Shown: piece after piece, positions 41,801-51,370 of the stretch
Layout: each line of letters starts with the position of its first letter
Position numbering within the stretch: position 1 is the first letter of the stretch
Source of the DNA: WRAV01 sp050950205
GTDB taxonomy: Bacteria > Bacillota > Clostridia > Oscillospirales > Ruminococcaceae
Direction of reading: 5' to 3'
Assembly: GCA_050950205.1 (NCBI GenBank)
Contig: JBMNHF010000023.1
Span: 6,563-70,562 of the forward strand
Length of the DNA stretch: 64,000 nt
Position numbers and translations under genes: made by a program
Notes under the pieces: generated by a model
The model's input: the letters and a program-made list of their open reading frames with translations, nothing else
Database searches by the model: none
What the model was told of the DNA's origin: nothing

Positions 41801-43393
41801 GTGTTGGATGTTCTAATCAAAAATGCCAAAATAATAGACGGAAGCGGTAAACCCGCTTACCAAGGCAACATTGGCATTGCAAATGGCAAAATTGTGATGG
41901 CAACCGGCGAGGAAGAAGCAGCATCCATAATTGATGCCAAAGGCAAATACGTCAGCCCCGGCTGGATTGACGCCCATTCTCACGGCGACATGATTCTTGG
42001 CACCGAAGATGCTCATCTGTTTAAAACCACCCAGGGCGTTACCACCGAGATTACCGGCCAATGTGGTTTATCCATGGCTCCCGTTGCACCAGAAAACCTG
42101 GCTGCCATTCAGAACATGTTGTCCATGGGTACCACCTGGTTTCCAGATGACATGAAAAACTGGACCAGCTTTTCCCGCTACCTGGAATATGCCGACAAGC
42201 AGAAGCTGACGGCAAATGCGAAAATGTACATTGGTCACAGCAGTCTGCGCATTGCGGTGATGGGAATGGCAAACCGCCCCGCTACCGATGCCGAACTCGA
42301 TAAAATGAAGGGCGTTTTGCGGGAAGCCATGGAAGATGGTGCAGCAGGTTTCTCAACGGGCCTTATCTACACGCCCAGCTGCTATGCGGAAGAGAAGGAA
42401 ATTATTGAACTTGCCAAGGTGATTGCCCCCTTTAACGGTGTTTACGCAAGCCACATGCGCAACGAGAGTGATAAAATTGTCGAAGCCGTCAAGGAGACCA
42501 TCAATGTAGGCCGTCATGCAGGTGTTATGGTGGATATTTCCCACCATAAGATGCTGGGCAAGCCCAACTGGGGCAAACAGAAGGAGACCCTCGCACTAAT
42601 TCATCAAGCAAACGACGAGGGAATCCCGGTGATTTGCGATCAGTATCCCTACACCTGCAATATGACCACCCTCAACGCGTGTATGCCGCCTTGGTATTTT
42701 GAAAATGGCTTCCATGCAATGACGGAAAAGCTTATGGACAAAGCCTTCCGCGAAAAGCTCAAAGCGGAGATGGAAGACCCCGCAACCCCCTATGACAACT
42801 ACTATTTGAACGCAGGCGGCTGGAGCGGTGTCTATGTCTACTCCGCCTCCAAAACCCCCGAAGCAGAGGGCCATTTCATCACCGAGTATGCCGAGTCCAT
42901 CGGCAAAGATCCTTGGGAAGCATTCTTCGATCTGTGTGTGGCCAACAACTGCGAAACCGGTGGCGTTTACAGCAGCATGTGCGACGAAGACGTGTGCGAA
43001 ATCATTCAGGATCCCTATTGTATTGTTGGCAGCGACGGCCTGACCCGCAGCTGGAAGGAAAAAGGGCATCCCAGAGCCAGCGGTACATTCCCCCATGTCA
43101 TTACCTACTTTGTAAAAGAGAAAAAGATTCTCACCTTGGAACAGGCCATCCACAAAATGACCGGTTTGACTGCCAAATACTTGCGCATCAAGAATAAGGG
43201 TCTGATCAAGGAAGACTATGATGCCGATCTGGTGATCTTTGACTATGAGAAGCTGCAGGACACCGCAACCTACAGCAATTCCAACAGCATTACAGAAGGC
43301 ATTGACTATGTATTTGTAAACGGCGAACTCGTATACAAGGATAAACAATTTACTGGCGCAACTCCCGGCCGTATGATTCGGCACAACGCTTAA
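41801..43393 (+). CDS. N-acyl-D-amino-acid deacylase
   Basis: A 530-residue amidohydrolase of the D-aminoacylase group, releasing D-amino acids from N-acyl forms. The metal site begins with GWIDAHSHGD (H59, H61); further ligand segments include ASHMRNESD, VDISHHKMLGK and the late VGSDG. The GTG at 41801 fits the AAGGAG site; the ATG at 41783 overlaps that site. First gene of an operon with a permease and D-serine dehydratase, which supports a D-amino-acid role over dihydroorotase-like activities. Confidence 0.87.
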   Translation: MLDVLIKNAKIIDGSGKPAYQGNIGIANGKIVMATGEEEAASIIDAKGKYVSPGWIDAHSHGDMILGTEDAHLFKTTQGVTTEITGQCGLSMAPVAPENLAAIQNMLSMGTTWFPDDMKNWTSFSRYLEYADKQKLTANAKMYIGHSSLRIAVMGMANRPATDAELDKMKGVLREAMEDGAAGFSTGLIYTPSCYAEEKEIIELAKVIAPFNGVYASHMRNESDKIVEAVKETINVGRHAGVMVDISHHKMLGKPNWGKQKETLALIHQANDEGIPVICDQYPYTCNMTTLNACMPPWYFENGFHAMTEKLMDKAFREKLKAEMEDPATPYDNYYLNAGGWSGVYVYSASKTPEAEGHFITEYAESIGKDPWEAFFDLCVANNCETGGVYSSMCDEDVCEIIQDPYCIVGSDGLTRSWKEKGHPRASGTFPHVITYFVKEKKILTLEQAIHKMTGLTAKYLRIKNKGLIKEDYDADLVIFDYEKLQDTATYSNSNSITEGIDYVFVNGELVYKDKQFTGATPGRMIRHNA

Positions 43394-43432
43394 GTGTACC
43401 ATCATCCAACAAATAGAGAAAGGATAATCGAT

Positions 43433-44785
43433 ATGGCACCACTGGTTGCATTTGTAATTGTTTTTGCGCTTCTTCTTGTAGCTCTTATTAAGTTCAAAGT
43501 GACTCCTTCGGTTGGTCTTTTTGCCGCTGCAGTTGTTTTTGGCCTCATGGTTGGAATGCCCACCACCGATATTCTGAACAATTTGCCGGCAGGCTTTGGA
43601 AACATGATGAAGAGCATCGGTCTTCTGATTGTATTCGGAAGCATCTTTGGAGATTTTCTTGGAGAATCCGGAGCCACCGAAGAACTGGCAAAAGGTATGG
43701 TTCGCCTTTTCGGCAAAAAACATGACCTGCTCGCCTTGAACCTGGTTGGATTCATTCTTTCCATCCCCATCTATTTTGGATGCGCCTACATAATGACGGC
43801 TCCGCTGGTCTGTGCGCTTCAGAAAATCAGCAAAAAGAGCATGAAGGGCTATGTCATTGCCATCTTTACCGGGTTGATGCTGACCCATAGCTGCGTTGCT
43901 CCAACGCCGGGCCCCCTTGCCGTTGCCGGACAGATTGGCGCCAATGTGGGTTGGTTCATCATTTGGGGTATTGTTGTGTGTCTGCCTGCAAGCCTTCTGG
44001 TGGGCTGGCTCTATGCCAACTTCGTGGTAAGCCAGGAAGAAAAGAAGCAGGCTCGTGAAGTCATGCGGGAAATTGTAGAAAACGACGACCTGATTGCACC
44101 GGACCCCACAAAGCCCTCTGCCCTGAAGGCTTTTCTGCTGGTCATTTTCCCCATTGCCCTGATCGTCTTTGCTTCCATCTTCTCCCTCTTTGTGACGGAA
44201 GGACCTGCCTACACCTTTATCAACTTTATCGGCAACTCCAACATTGCACTGTTCATCGCCATGCTGGTGACAGGTTTCACCCTCCAAAAATACATGCCGA
44301 ACAAGACTGTCATGCAGTTTATCGATGAGTCTGCCAACCGTACCGGCAACATCCTGCTCATTGTTGGTGCCGGCGGATGCTTCGCTGCCATCCTTGGTGC
44401 CACCACCATGAGCACAGATCTGGTAGACATTATGTCGGCAACCAATATGCCGGTGATTCTGCTGGGATTCCTGCTGGCTTTCTTCATTCGTGCCGCGGTG
44501 GGTTCTGCCACGGCAGCCATGCTGACCTCCGTTGCCATTGCCGGTCCCGTATGTGTGGCTACAGGTATGTCTCCGGTTATTGCGGGTCTGTCGGTCTGTC
44601 TTGGCGCACACGCTGCCACCTTCCCCACCGACGTCACCTTCTGGTTCCCCTCCACCTACAACGGCCTGAATACCAAGGACTGCCTTATGACCACAACCGT
44701 ACCGTGCATCCTATCCGGTGTGATTGGTCTGATTATACTTGCCATACTCAACGCATTTTCCGGCGTGCTTCCCGGAATGTTCTGA
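43433..44785 (+). CDS. GntP family permease
   Basis: A 450-residue membrane protein with about twelve helices, of the GntP (gluconate:H+ symporter) family, whose members include the D-serine transporter DsdX. Typical stretches are THSCVAPTPGPLAVAG and a late GSATAAMLTS. ATG 43433 follows GAGAAAGGA. Between a deacylase and DsdA it most probably imports D-serine or N-acyl-D-amino acids. Confidence 0.87.
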   Translation: MAPLVAFVIVFALLLVALIKFKVTPSVGLFAAAVVFGLMVGMPTTDILNNLPAGFGNMMKSIGLLIVFGSIFGDFLGESGATEELAKGMVRLFGKKHDLLALNLVGFILSIPIYFGCAYIMTAPLVCALQKISKKSMKGYVIAIFTGLMLTHSCVAPTPGPLAVAGQIGANVGWFIIWGIVVCLPASLLVGWLYANFVVSQEEKKQAREVMREIVENDDLIAPDPTKPSALKAFLLVIFPIALIVFASIFSLFVTEGPAYTFINFIGNSNIALFIAMLVTGFTLQKYMPNKTVMQFIDESANRTGNILLIVGAGGCFAAILGATTMSTDLVDIMSATNMPVILLGFLLAFFIRAAVGSATAAMLTSVAIAGPVCVATGMSPVIAGLSVCLGAHAATFPTDVTFWFPSTYNGLNTKDCLMTTTVPCILSGVIGLIILAILNAFSGVLPGMF

Positions 44786-44810
44786 TTGACTAAGCTGAAA
44801 AGGAGATATT

Positions 44811-46175
44811 ATGACCTCTCTGACTAAAATTGTTGCAAATAAATCCATAGCGGAATGGATTGCGTCCTGTCCGGTTGTTGGGGATATCTGCGAGTTAAAG
44901 GAAACCGTGTGGGTGAATCCCGACAAGCTGCCCTTCGACGAGGCGAAAGCATCCTGTCCCCTCACCATGGAAGATATTCAGGATGCTTCCGACCGGCTGG
45001 ATCGATTTGCTCCCTATATTCGCACCGTCTTTCCGGAAACAGCCCCATCCGGTGGAATCATCGAATCGGCTATTCATCCAATCCCCCGTATGCAGAATCT
45101 GCTGGAAAAGGAAGAGGATATTCTGATTCCGGGAAAAATGTGGCTCAAGCTGGACAGCCATCTGCCCATATCAGGTTCCATCAAAGCCCGTGGCGGAATC
45201 TATGAAGTGCTGAAAACCGCCGAGGATATCGCCATCCGCAACGGACTGCTCCGTGAAAGCGACGATTATGCGGTTTTGGATAGCGAGCCTTTTCGCGCCT
45301 TGTTCTCAAACTACGAAATCGTTGTAGGCTCAACCGGAAATCTCGGCCTTTCCATCGGAATCATGAGTGCAAAGCTGGGATTTCAGGTTACCGTCCACAT
45401 GTCGGCCGACGCCAGACAGTGGAAGAAAGATTTGCTGAGAAGTAAGGGCGTTCGGGTGGTGGAATATGATTCTGATTACAGCATTGCTGTGGCGGAAGGA
45501 AGAAAACTGGCTGCCCAAAATCCCCATTGCCATTTTGTTGATGACGAGAATTCCAAAACGCTGTTCCTTGGCTATGCAGTTGCCGCTTTGCGCCTGAAAA
45601 AACAGCTGGATGAAAAACACATTGTGATTGATCCAGAGCATCCGTTGTTTGTTTATCTTCCCTGCGGCGTAGGCGGCGGACCGGGTGGCGTTGCCTTTGG
45701 CCTGAAAATGGTCTTTGGGGATGCGGTGCACTGTTTCTTTGCCGAACCAACCCATTCCCCCTGCATGATGCTGGGAATGGCAACAGGTGAGAACAACAAC
45801 GTGTGCGTTCAGGACTTTGGCTTAGACAATCTAACCGCCGCTGACGGTTTGGCGGTGGGCCGCGCTTCCGGTTTTGTTGGCGTATTGTTGCGTCCGTTCA
45901 TGAGCGGTTGTTATTCCCTTAGTGATGAGCGGATGTTCAAGATGCTTGCACAGCTTGCGGATTCGGAAGGCATCTATCTGGAACCAAGTGCTTTGGCTGG
46001 AATGTACGGTCCCGTGTTGGTTGAAAAGTCTGCGGCTATGGGCAAGTACCTGGTAGATTCCGGGCTGGAAGGCAAAATGGCCAACGCATTCCACCTTATT
46101 TGGGCCACCGGCGGAAATATGGTACCTCAAGAAGAAATGCAAGCTTATTACGAAAAAAGAAAAACACTGCTCTAA
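44811..46175 (+). CDS. dsdA: D-serine ammonia-lyase DsdA
   Basis: A 454-residue PLP enzyme converting D-serine to pyruvate and ammonia. The PLP lysine is K125 in SGSIKARGGIYEVL; the phosphate loop CGVGGGPGGVAFGLK and STGNLGLSIG are also present. ATG follows AAGGAG. The preceding permease is 25 bases upstream. Pyruvate output would feed central metabolism. A strong terminator follows. Confidence 0.93.
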   Translation: MTSLTKIVANKSIAEWIASCPVVGDICELKETVWVNPDKLPFDEAKASCPLTMEDIQDASDRLDRFAPYIRTVFPETAPSGGIIESAIHPIPRMQNLLEKEEDILIPGKMWLKLDSHLPISGSIKARGGIYEVLKTAEDIAIRNGLLRESDDYAVLDSEPFRALFSNYEIVVGSTGNLGLSIGIMSAKLGFQVTVHMSADARQWKKDLLRSKGVRVVEYDSDYSIAVAEGRKLAAQNPHCHFVDDENSKTLFLGYAVAALRLKKQLDEKHIVIDPEHPLFVYLPCGVGGGPGGVAFGLKMVFGDAVHCFFAEPTHSPCMMLGMATGENNNVCVQDFGLDNLTAADGLAVGRASGFVGVLLRPFMSGCYSLSDERMFKMLAQLADSEGIYLEPSALAGMYGPVLVEKSAAMGKYLVDSGLEGKMANAFHLIWATGGNMVPQEEMQAYYEKRKTLL

Positions 46176-46208
46176 AAATTATCTCCCTCATCGCCAGGCC
46201 CAAGCTTT

Positions 46209-46246
46209 GCCCATTGGGAATCTCAGGATTTCCAATGGGCTTTTTA
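46209..46246 (+). terminator. Terminator of the D-amino-acid operon
   Basis: Stem GCCCATTGG.AA/TT.CCAATGGGC with a short loop, then TTTTT. The remaining gap to 46639 has no gene. Confidence 0.85.
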
Positions 46247-46425
46247 TTTTTAAATCAATTAATGTTTGTTACCGGGGTGCGCTAAATCAAAGCGGCGCCC
46301 GCAACCATCCACCCCTTCCCCCTGCAGGGATGAAGTTCGTTCCTCCCCCAGCCTACCGGTTGGGACAGGTGGGGTATTTGTGTTTTCCGACATTCTCCCA
46401 AATAGCTTTCGGGTATCTTTTATGA

Positions 46426-46431
46426 TATAAT
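46426..46431 (+). promoter_or_regulatory. Promoter -10 upstream of pcrA
   Basis: Perfect TATAAT with a weak -35 (near TAGCTT). It would give a leader of about 200 bases before pcrA. Confidence 0.5.
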
Positions 46432-46595
46432 GTTATCATCAAAGCAGACCTTGCGTTGTAAAAGGACTTAACTGTTTTTGCTGTGGTAAAACTCACAGCC
46501 TGATACAGCGATTACGCAGTTGATGGATTCCCTCATTGGCGGGAACTTCAAGGATTTTATCCTTTTTGCAGCGTATCGGCACAACGGTGTGCTGC

Positions 46596-46623
46596 GGGCG
46601 TCCCCGCCGGACGCCCCATTTTT
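46596..46623 (+). terminator. Intrinsic terminator within the pcrA leader
   Basis: Perfect 8-bp stem GGGCGTCC/GGACGCCC with a five-base loop, then CATTTTT. It ends only 16 bases before the pcrA start codon, so it behaves like an attenuator or ends a short upstream RNA. Confidence 0.65.
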
Positions 46624-46639
46624 ATGCCGGGAGGACCTC

Positions 46640-49021
46640 ATGAAAGAAACCAGTCAACCATACTTTTTTTCTCTCAAACAAAAGGCGCTGGAGCGCTACT
46701 TTGGCCGGGTAAATGATATTCAGCGAAAGGCCGTTCTTCACATGGATGGCCCGCTGCTGATTCTGGCCGGAGCGGGAAGCGGTAAAACCACCGTTTTGAT
46801 TAACCGCATTGAAAATATGATTTTGTTTGGCAACGCCTACCATCATCAAGGGGATTACGTCCCCTGCGCCAAGGATATGGCGTTGCTGGAAGGTTACGTA
46901 AAGGGCGAGGCGCTCAGCCCTATGGAGCTTTCCCGCATCATAGCCCACGGCGCCGTACGCCCCTGGAATGTGCTGGCCATCACCTTTACCAACAAGGCAG
47001 CGGGGGAGCTGCGAGATCGCCTAAAAGCCCGGTTGGGGCAGGATTTGGCCGCCGATATTGCCGCCTCCACCTTTCACTCCATGTGTGTGCAGATTCTGCG
47101 CCGGGAGGGCGAGGCCATCGGCTATGGCCGCAGCTTTACCATCTATGATACCGATGATTCCCTTCGGGTACTCAAGGATTGTCTCAAGCAGCTGAACCTC
47201 AACGATAAGATGTTCCCGCCCCGCTCCCTGCTGGGGGAAATCGGACGAGCCAAGGACAACCTGCTCACCGCCAGTGGCTACCGGGAAGGGGCTGGGCAGG
47301 ATTTTCGCAAAAAAACCATCGCCAGCGTGTTCGAGCTGTATGAGCAGAAATTAAAGTCCGCCAACGCCATGGATTTTGACGACTTGATTACCCAAACCGT
47401 CCACCTCTTCCGCCAGCATCCCGCTGTATTGGAAAAGTACCGCAACCGCTGGCGCTATATCATGGTGGACGAATACCAGGACACCAACCACGCCCAGTAT
47501 GTCCTTGTCTCCCAATTGGCGGGGGGACACCGCAACCTCTGCGTGGTGGGGGACGACGATCAAAGCATCTACAAATTCCGGGGAGCCACCATCGAAAACA
47601 TCCTCAGCTTTGAGGAGCAGTTTTTCGGCGCCCAAGTGATTCGGCTGGAGCAAAACTACCGCTCCACCGGCAACATTTTGGAGGCCGCCAACAAGGTGAT
47701 CGCCAACAACACCGAGCGCAAGGGCAAAAATCTGTGGACTGCCGGCAGCCCCGGAGAAAAGATACAGATTCATCGGGTGGGGGACGAGGAGGCGGAAAGC
47801 CGCCTGATTGCCGACACGGTGCTGGAAAACGTAAAAGCAGGGGCCAAGTTCTCCGATCACGCCGTTCTCTACCGGATGAATGCCCAATCGGGGACGGTGG
47901 AGCGGGCTTTGGCCAAAAACGCCATCCCCTACCGGGTGATTGGCGGTGTGCGGTTTTACGAGCGCAAGGAAATCAAAGACATCATCGCCTACCTAACGGT
48001 GCTGGTCAATCCCGCCGACAATCTGCGGCTTTCCCGGATTATCAACGAACCCAAGCGGGGCATTGGAACCGCCACCGTGGAAGCTGCTCTGGAAATTTCC
48101 GCTTCTCTGGGGATTTCCCTGCTGGAGGTGTTGCGCCAGCCGGAGCATTTTGCCGCCCTTTCCCGAAAAAAAAGGGTGTTGGACCCCTTTGTTGCCATGA
48201 TGGATCACCTGACCCATCTGGCGGAAAGCGAGCCTCTGGGTCTTTTGTTGGAACAGCTGCTGGAGCAAACGGGATACCGGATGATGCTGGAGGGGCAGGG
48301 ACTGGAAGGCTCTGTTCGAATGGAGAATATTCTGGAGCTTAAGAGCAACCTCATACGCTATGAGCAGGAAAATCCGGAAGGGGGACTTTCTGGGTTTTTG
48401 GAGGAAATTGCCCTCTACACCGATTTGGACAACTACGATCCCGGCGCCGACGCCATGGTGCTGATGACCATTCACGCCGCTAAGGGGCTGGAGTTTAACC
48501 ATGTCTTTATTGCCGGAATGGATGAGGGCATCTTCCCCGGACGCAACGCCCTCAATTTCCCCCCCGAAATTGAGGAGGAGCGGCGCCTTGCTTATGTGGC
48601 CATCACACGGGCCAAAAAATCACTGGTCATCACCTCTGCCCAGCGGCGGCTGCTGTTTGGTCAGACCGTTTACAACCAGCCCTCCCGCTTTATTCAGGAA
48701 ATCCCTAAGGAAAACGCAAACTATCGGGATCACTCCGTGCAAAGCGCCTTCCGGCAGGCATCGTCCGCCCCCAAGGTGGCCATGCCCTCCCGCCGCGCCA
48801 TCGACATTGGAGTGGGAAGATCCTCACCCCCAAAACCTGCCGGGCAATCCGGCAACTTCCTGCCGGGGGAAGCGGTGCGCCACAGCGTCTTTGGCGAAGG
48901 GGTGGTGCTTTCTGCCAAAGCCATGGGGGGAGATACGCTGCTGGAGGTGGAGTTTTCCAAGGTGGGCATCAAGAAAATTATGGCCAACTACGCCCGCTTG
49001 TCCCGAATCAAAGGGGATTGA
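46640..49021 (+). CDS. pcrA: ATP-dependent DNA helicase PcrA/UvrD
   Basis: A 793-residue superfamily 1A helicase with 3'-5' activity used in repair and replication. Motif I is LAGAGSGKTTVLINRI; motif II is VDEYQDTN; VVGDDDQSIYKFRGA is motif III; LMTIHAAKGLEF is motif V; YVAITRAKK is motif VI. The C-terminal extension ends in a Tudor-like RNA polymerase binding segment (VRHSVFGEGVVLSAKAMGGDTLLEVEF). ATG 46640 follows GGGAGG. Confidence 0.95.
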   Translation: MKETSQPYFFSLKQKALERYFGRVNDIQRKAVLHMDGPLLILAGAGSGKTTVLINRIENMILFGNAYHHQGDYVPCAKDMALLEGYVKGEALSPMELSRIIAHGAVRPWNVLAITFTNKAAGELRDRLKARLGQDLAADIAASTFHSMCVQILRREGEAIGYGRSFTIYDTDDSLRVLKDCLKQLNLNDKMFPPRSLLGEIGRAKDNLLTASGYREGAGQDFRKKTIASVFELYEQKLKSANAMDFDDLITQTVHLFRQHPAVLEKYRNRWRYIMVDEYQDTNHAQYVLVSQLAGGHRNLCVVGDDDQSIYKFRGATIENILSFEEQFFGAQVIRLEQNYRSTGNILEAANKVIANNTERKGKNLWTAGSPGEKIQIHRVGDEEAESRLIADTVLENVKAGAKFSDHAVLYRMNAQSGTVERALAKNAIPYRVIGGVRFYERKEIKDIIAYLTVLVNPADNLRLSRIINEPKRGIGTATVEAALEISASLGISLLEVLRQPEHFAALSRKKRVLDPFVAMMDHLTHLAESEPLGLLLEQLLEQTGYRMMLEGQGLEGSVRMENILELKSNLIRYEQENPEGGLSGFLEEIALYTDLDNYDPGADAMVLMTIHAAKGLEFNHVFIAGMDEGIFPGRNALNFPPEIEEERRLAYVAITRAKKSLVITSAQRRLLFGQTVYNQPSRFIQEIPKENANYRDHSVQSAFRQASSAPKVAMPSRRAIDIGVGRSSPPKPAGQSGNFLPGEAVRHSVFGEGVVLSAKAMGGDTLLEVEFSKVGIKKIMANYARLSRIKGD

Positions 49022-49078
49022 AAAACAGCAGCTTTAAGAATCTGAGCGATTTTTCATTTTTTCCTGGGCATTCTATGC

Positions 49079-49114
49079 CAAAGCCCCCTGCTCCAATGGA
49101 AGCAGGGGGCTTTG
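49079..49114. terminator. Bidirectional terminator between pcrA and dpaB
   Basis: Perfect 14-bp stem CAAAGCCCCCTGCT/AGCAGGGGGCTTTG with an eight-base loop, between converging genes. Confidence 0.85.
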
Positions 49115-49185
49115 CGGTGCAAGGGGGATATATGGCAAGAGCTTATTATGTTGGTCCCTGGTTATGGTTAAAATGGCTAAGTAGT

Positions 49186-49758
49186 TTAAGGAAAGATGGG
49201 CTGAAGCTGCTTGCCCTCCAAAGCGGCGGCTGCAGCCTTGGGAATCAGGCTAAAGTCCGATACCACCGAGCGGGGTTTGGCATCGGGGGCATCTTGCCGC
49301 AGGGGGACAAAGTAGAAGTTGCGGTAGTTTAACAGCGCTCCAATGTTTTTGGCGGAACCTCCCAATGCATCATTGGTGGAGACGGCGAGGAGAACCGGAC
49401 CGCCGTTGCGCAGATGACTTTTTGCGCTCATGGTGACACTGGTATCGGTGATGCCGTAGGTCAATTTGGCCAGAGTGTTTCCGGTACAGGGTGCAATCAG
49501 AACTAAATCCAGCAGCTTTTGAGGGCCAATGGGCTCTGCCTGCACCAGGTTGGAAATGGCTTTGTTTCCCGTCAGAGATTCAAAGGTGTCCACCCACTCT
49601 TTGGCCCGGCCAAAACGGGTATCGGTGGAATAGGCGTTTTCCGAAAAGATGGGTGTTACCTCCCATCCTTCAACTATGAGGGCTTTGGCAGCCTCCAAGG
49701 CTTGCTCAAAGGTGCAGAAGGAGCCGGTCAGTGCAAAGCCAACGCGTTTTTTGCTCAC
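49186..49758 (-). CDS. dpaB: Dipicolinate synthase subunit B
   Basis: A 190-residue flavoprotein-fold subunit (SpoVFB). With DpaA it makes dipicolinic acid in the mother cell for the spore core. It shows VGFALTGSFCTFEQAL, the LIAPCTGNTLAKLTYGITD flavin-type stretch and ISTND-like VSTNDALG. The GTG start overlaps the dpaA stop (GTGA), so the two are translationally coupled. Its presence indicates a spore-forming host. Confidence 0.93.
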   Translation of the reverse strand: MSKKRVGFALTGSFCTFEQALEAAKALIVEGWEVTPIFSENAYSTDTRFGRAKEWVDTFESLTGNKAISNLVQAEPIGPQKLLDLVLIAPCTGNTLAKLTYGITDTSVTMSAKSHLRNGGPVLLAVSTNDALGGSAKNIGALLNYRNFYFVPLRQDAPDAKPRSVVSDFSLIPKAAAAALEGKQLQPIFP

Positions 49759-50645
49759 GGGATTGCCCCCCTTTCATGCAATATGTTGAATATGGTGTCC
49801 AGTGTGATAACGCCGGCGGTGACGGGTGCCACCTTTCCCGGCAGCGAAAGCGCCCATTCGGCTTTTAGGCCCAAGGTTTTGGCAGCCTCCAGATCCACCC
49901 CCCCGGGCTTGGAGGCCAGATCAATGATCAGGCAGCTTCGTTTGAGCAGAGCCAGCTTATCCTCCTCAAAAAGAAGAGAGGGAACGGTGTTGATGATGAG
50001 ATCGGCGCTGGGCAGATGCTCTGCCATTTCGGAAAGATGAACCGACTGACAACCAGCCACCCGCACCCAAGCAAGATCGCTCCACTTGCGGGCTGCCACC
50101 ATCACTTTGGCTCCAAAGGAGCGGAGCAGTCCCGCCAGCACCTTGGCAATGCGGCCGTAACCGGTGATCAAACAGGTGGCTCCAAATAGGGCAATGGGCA
50201 TTTCCCGCAGGGCAATTTCCACAGCTCCCTCGGCGGTGGGCACCGCATTGAGCACGGCAAATTCTTCCCGGTCCAGATAGTCGATGATTTCCACTCCCTG
50301 TTGGGCAGCTTGTTCCCGAGCTACGGCAGGCACCTTGCCCGCCAGCACAACGGTGTCTGGGTGAATATAAGTAAGGCACTCCTCCAGTGTCACCTTGTGG
50401 GTACTGCCGGGAGCATTGATTTTCCCATCACTCCCCAGCAGAGGCAGGGGAAGTATCACCACATTGCTTTGGGGCAGAATCATTTTGACATCGTCTACCT
50501 GTATGATTTTTTTGTTGAGCTTAACCCCTTCATGAAGCATCATGGCGTAGATGCGAAAGCCGTCCTCCCGAACCGCCAGAGCGTTTGCCAGATGGGCCTG
50601 GCGGGGGTCTCCTCCCAATATGGAGAAGATCTTGGTTTGTATCAT
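49755..50645 (-). CDS. dpaA: Dipicolinate synthase subunit A
   Basis: A 296-residue NAD(P)-dependent subunit (SpoVFA) acting on the dihydrodipicolinate branch of lysine synthesis. The Rossmann loop is CLITGYGRIAKVLAGLL near residue 150; the N-terminus reads FSILGGDPRQAHLANAL. ATG 50645 follows GGGAAAGGG. A sigma-K promoter match lies about 50 bases upstream, as expected for a late mother-cell gene. Confidence 0.93.
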   Translation of the reverse strand: MIQTKIFSILGGDPRQAHLANALAVREDGFRIYAMMLHEGVKLNKKIIQVDDVKMILPQSNVVILPLPLLGSDGKINAPGSTHKVTLEECLTYIHPDTVVLAGKVPAVAREQAAQQGVEIIDYLDREEFAVLNAVPTAEGAVEIALREMPIALFGATCLITGYGRIAKVLAGLLRSFGAKVMVAARKWSDLAWVRVAGCQSVHLSEMAEHLPSADLIINTVPSLLFEEDKLALLKRSCLIIDLASKPGGVDLEAAKTLGLKAEWALSLPGKVAPVTAGVITLDTIFNILHERGAIP

Positions 50646-50689
50646 AGGCAAAACCCTTTCCCGAACAACATGGATGAAACAATACAACC

Positions 50690-50718
50690 TATCTTATGTT
50701 GCAATCGGAGGGTTGGTG
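50690..50718 (-). promoter_or_regulatory. Sigma-K promoter of dpaA-dpaB
   Basis: Minus strand CACC (50715-50718), 16 bases, CATAAGATA (50690-50698). This fits the sigma-K consensus mACm, 16-17 bases, CATAnnnTA. Confidence 0.75.
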
Positions 50719-50956
50719 CCTGTATTTGCTGTTTTATCCCCCCGCTTTTGGCAGAGATGCGCCCGTCAGCGGGCTTTTGCAAAATCTCCATCCCAAGGAG
50801 CGCTGGAATGGATGGGCCTGCCCTTCTGGAAAAAGAGCCACCCCTTGTAAGTTTACTTTTTGTAAAGAATTGCGGGGACCCTCTTACTTTTGCAGCAGTT
50901 TATGCTATACTATAATGGAATTTCTTTGTGGAACTGTTTTAAGGAGGGTGCTGTTT

Positions 50957-51367
50957 TTGGCATATACCATAGAGCATCGGGTTCCTGCGGCGGAGCAGTG
51001 GATGGCCCTGCGGGCAAGTGTAGGCTGGGCTACCTTTCCCAAGGAGGTGGCGCAGCGTAGCCTTGCCATGACTCCCTTTTGTGTCTGCGCCTTTGAGGGG
51101 GACGAGCTGATCGGTATGGGCAGAGTGTTGGGGGATGGTGTCATCAGCTTTTATGTGGGCAATGTCATGGTTCGGCCCGACCGCCAAGGCCTTGGCATCG
51201 GCAAAAAAATTATGGAGCATATCATGGCATATCTTGCGGAAAATGCTGTGCCCGGCGCTATTGCCAGCCTGCTTTCCATCAAAGGCAAAGAGGATTTTTA
51301 CACCCAGTTTGGCTTTGAGTGCCGCCCCGACGAACAGCACGGCAGCGGCATGAGCATCCGGTTTTAG
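50957..51367 (+). CDS. GNAT family N-acetyltransferase
   Basis: A 136-residue acetyltransferase. The acetyl-CoA loop is VRPDRQGLGIGKKIMEHI near residues 74-91, followed by the C-terminal FYTQFGFECRP, both GNAT hallmarks. TTG 50957 is preferred because GGAGGG lies eight bases before it. Promoter -10 TATAAT at 50911-50916. Substrate unknown. It is followed three bases later by rlmH. Confidence 0.8.
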   Translation: MAYTIEHRVPAAEQWMALRASVGWATFPKEVAQRSLAMTPFCVCAFEGDELIGMGRVLGDGVISFYVGNVMVRPDRQGLGIGKKIMEHIMAYLAENAVPGAIASLLSIKGKEDFYTQFGFECRPDEQHGSGMSIRF

Positions 51368-51370
51368 ATT

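Noticed and set aside
42596..44611. A 671-codon open frame on the minus strand opposite the deacylase and permease genes
   Set aside because: Antisense shadow; histidine/arginine/glycine-rich sequence without recognisable domains.
46207..46425. 72-codon plus-strand frame after dsdA
   Set aside because: It begins inside the dsdA terminator and has proline-rich non-conserved sequence.
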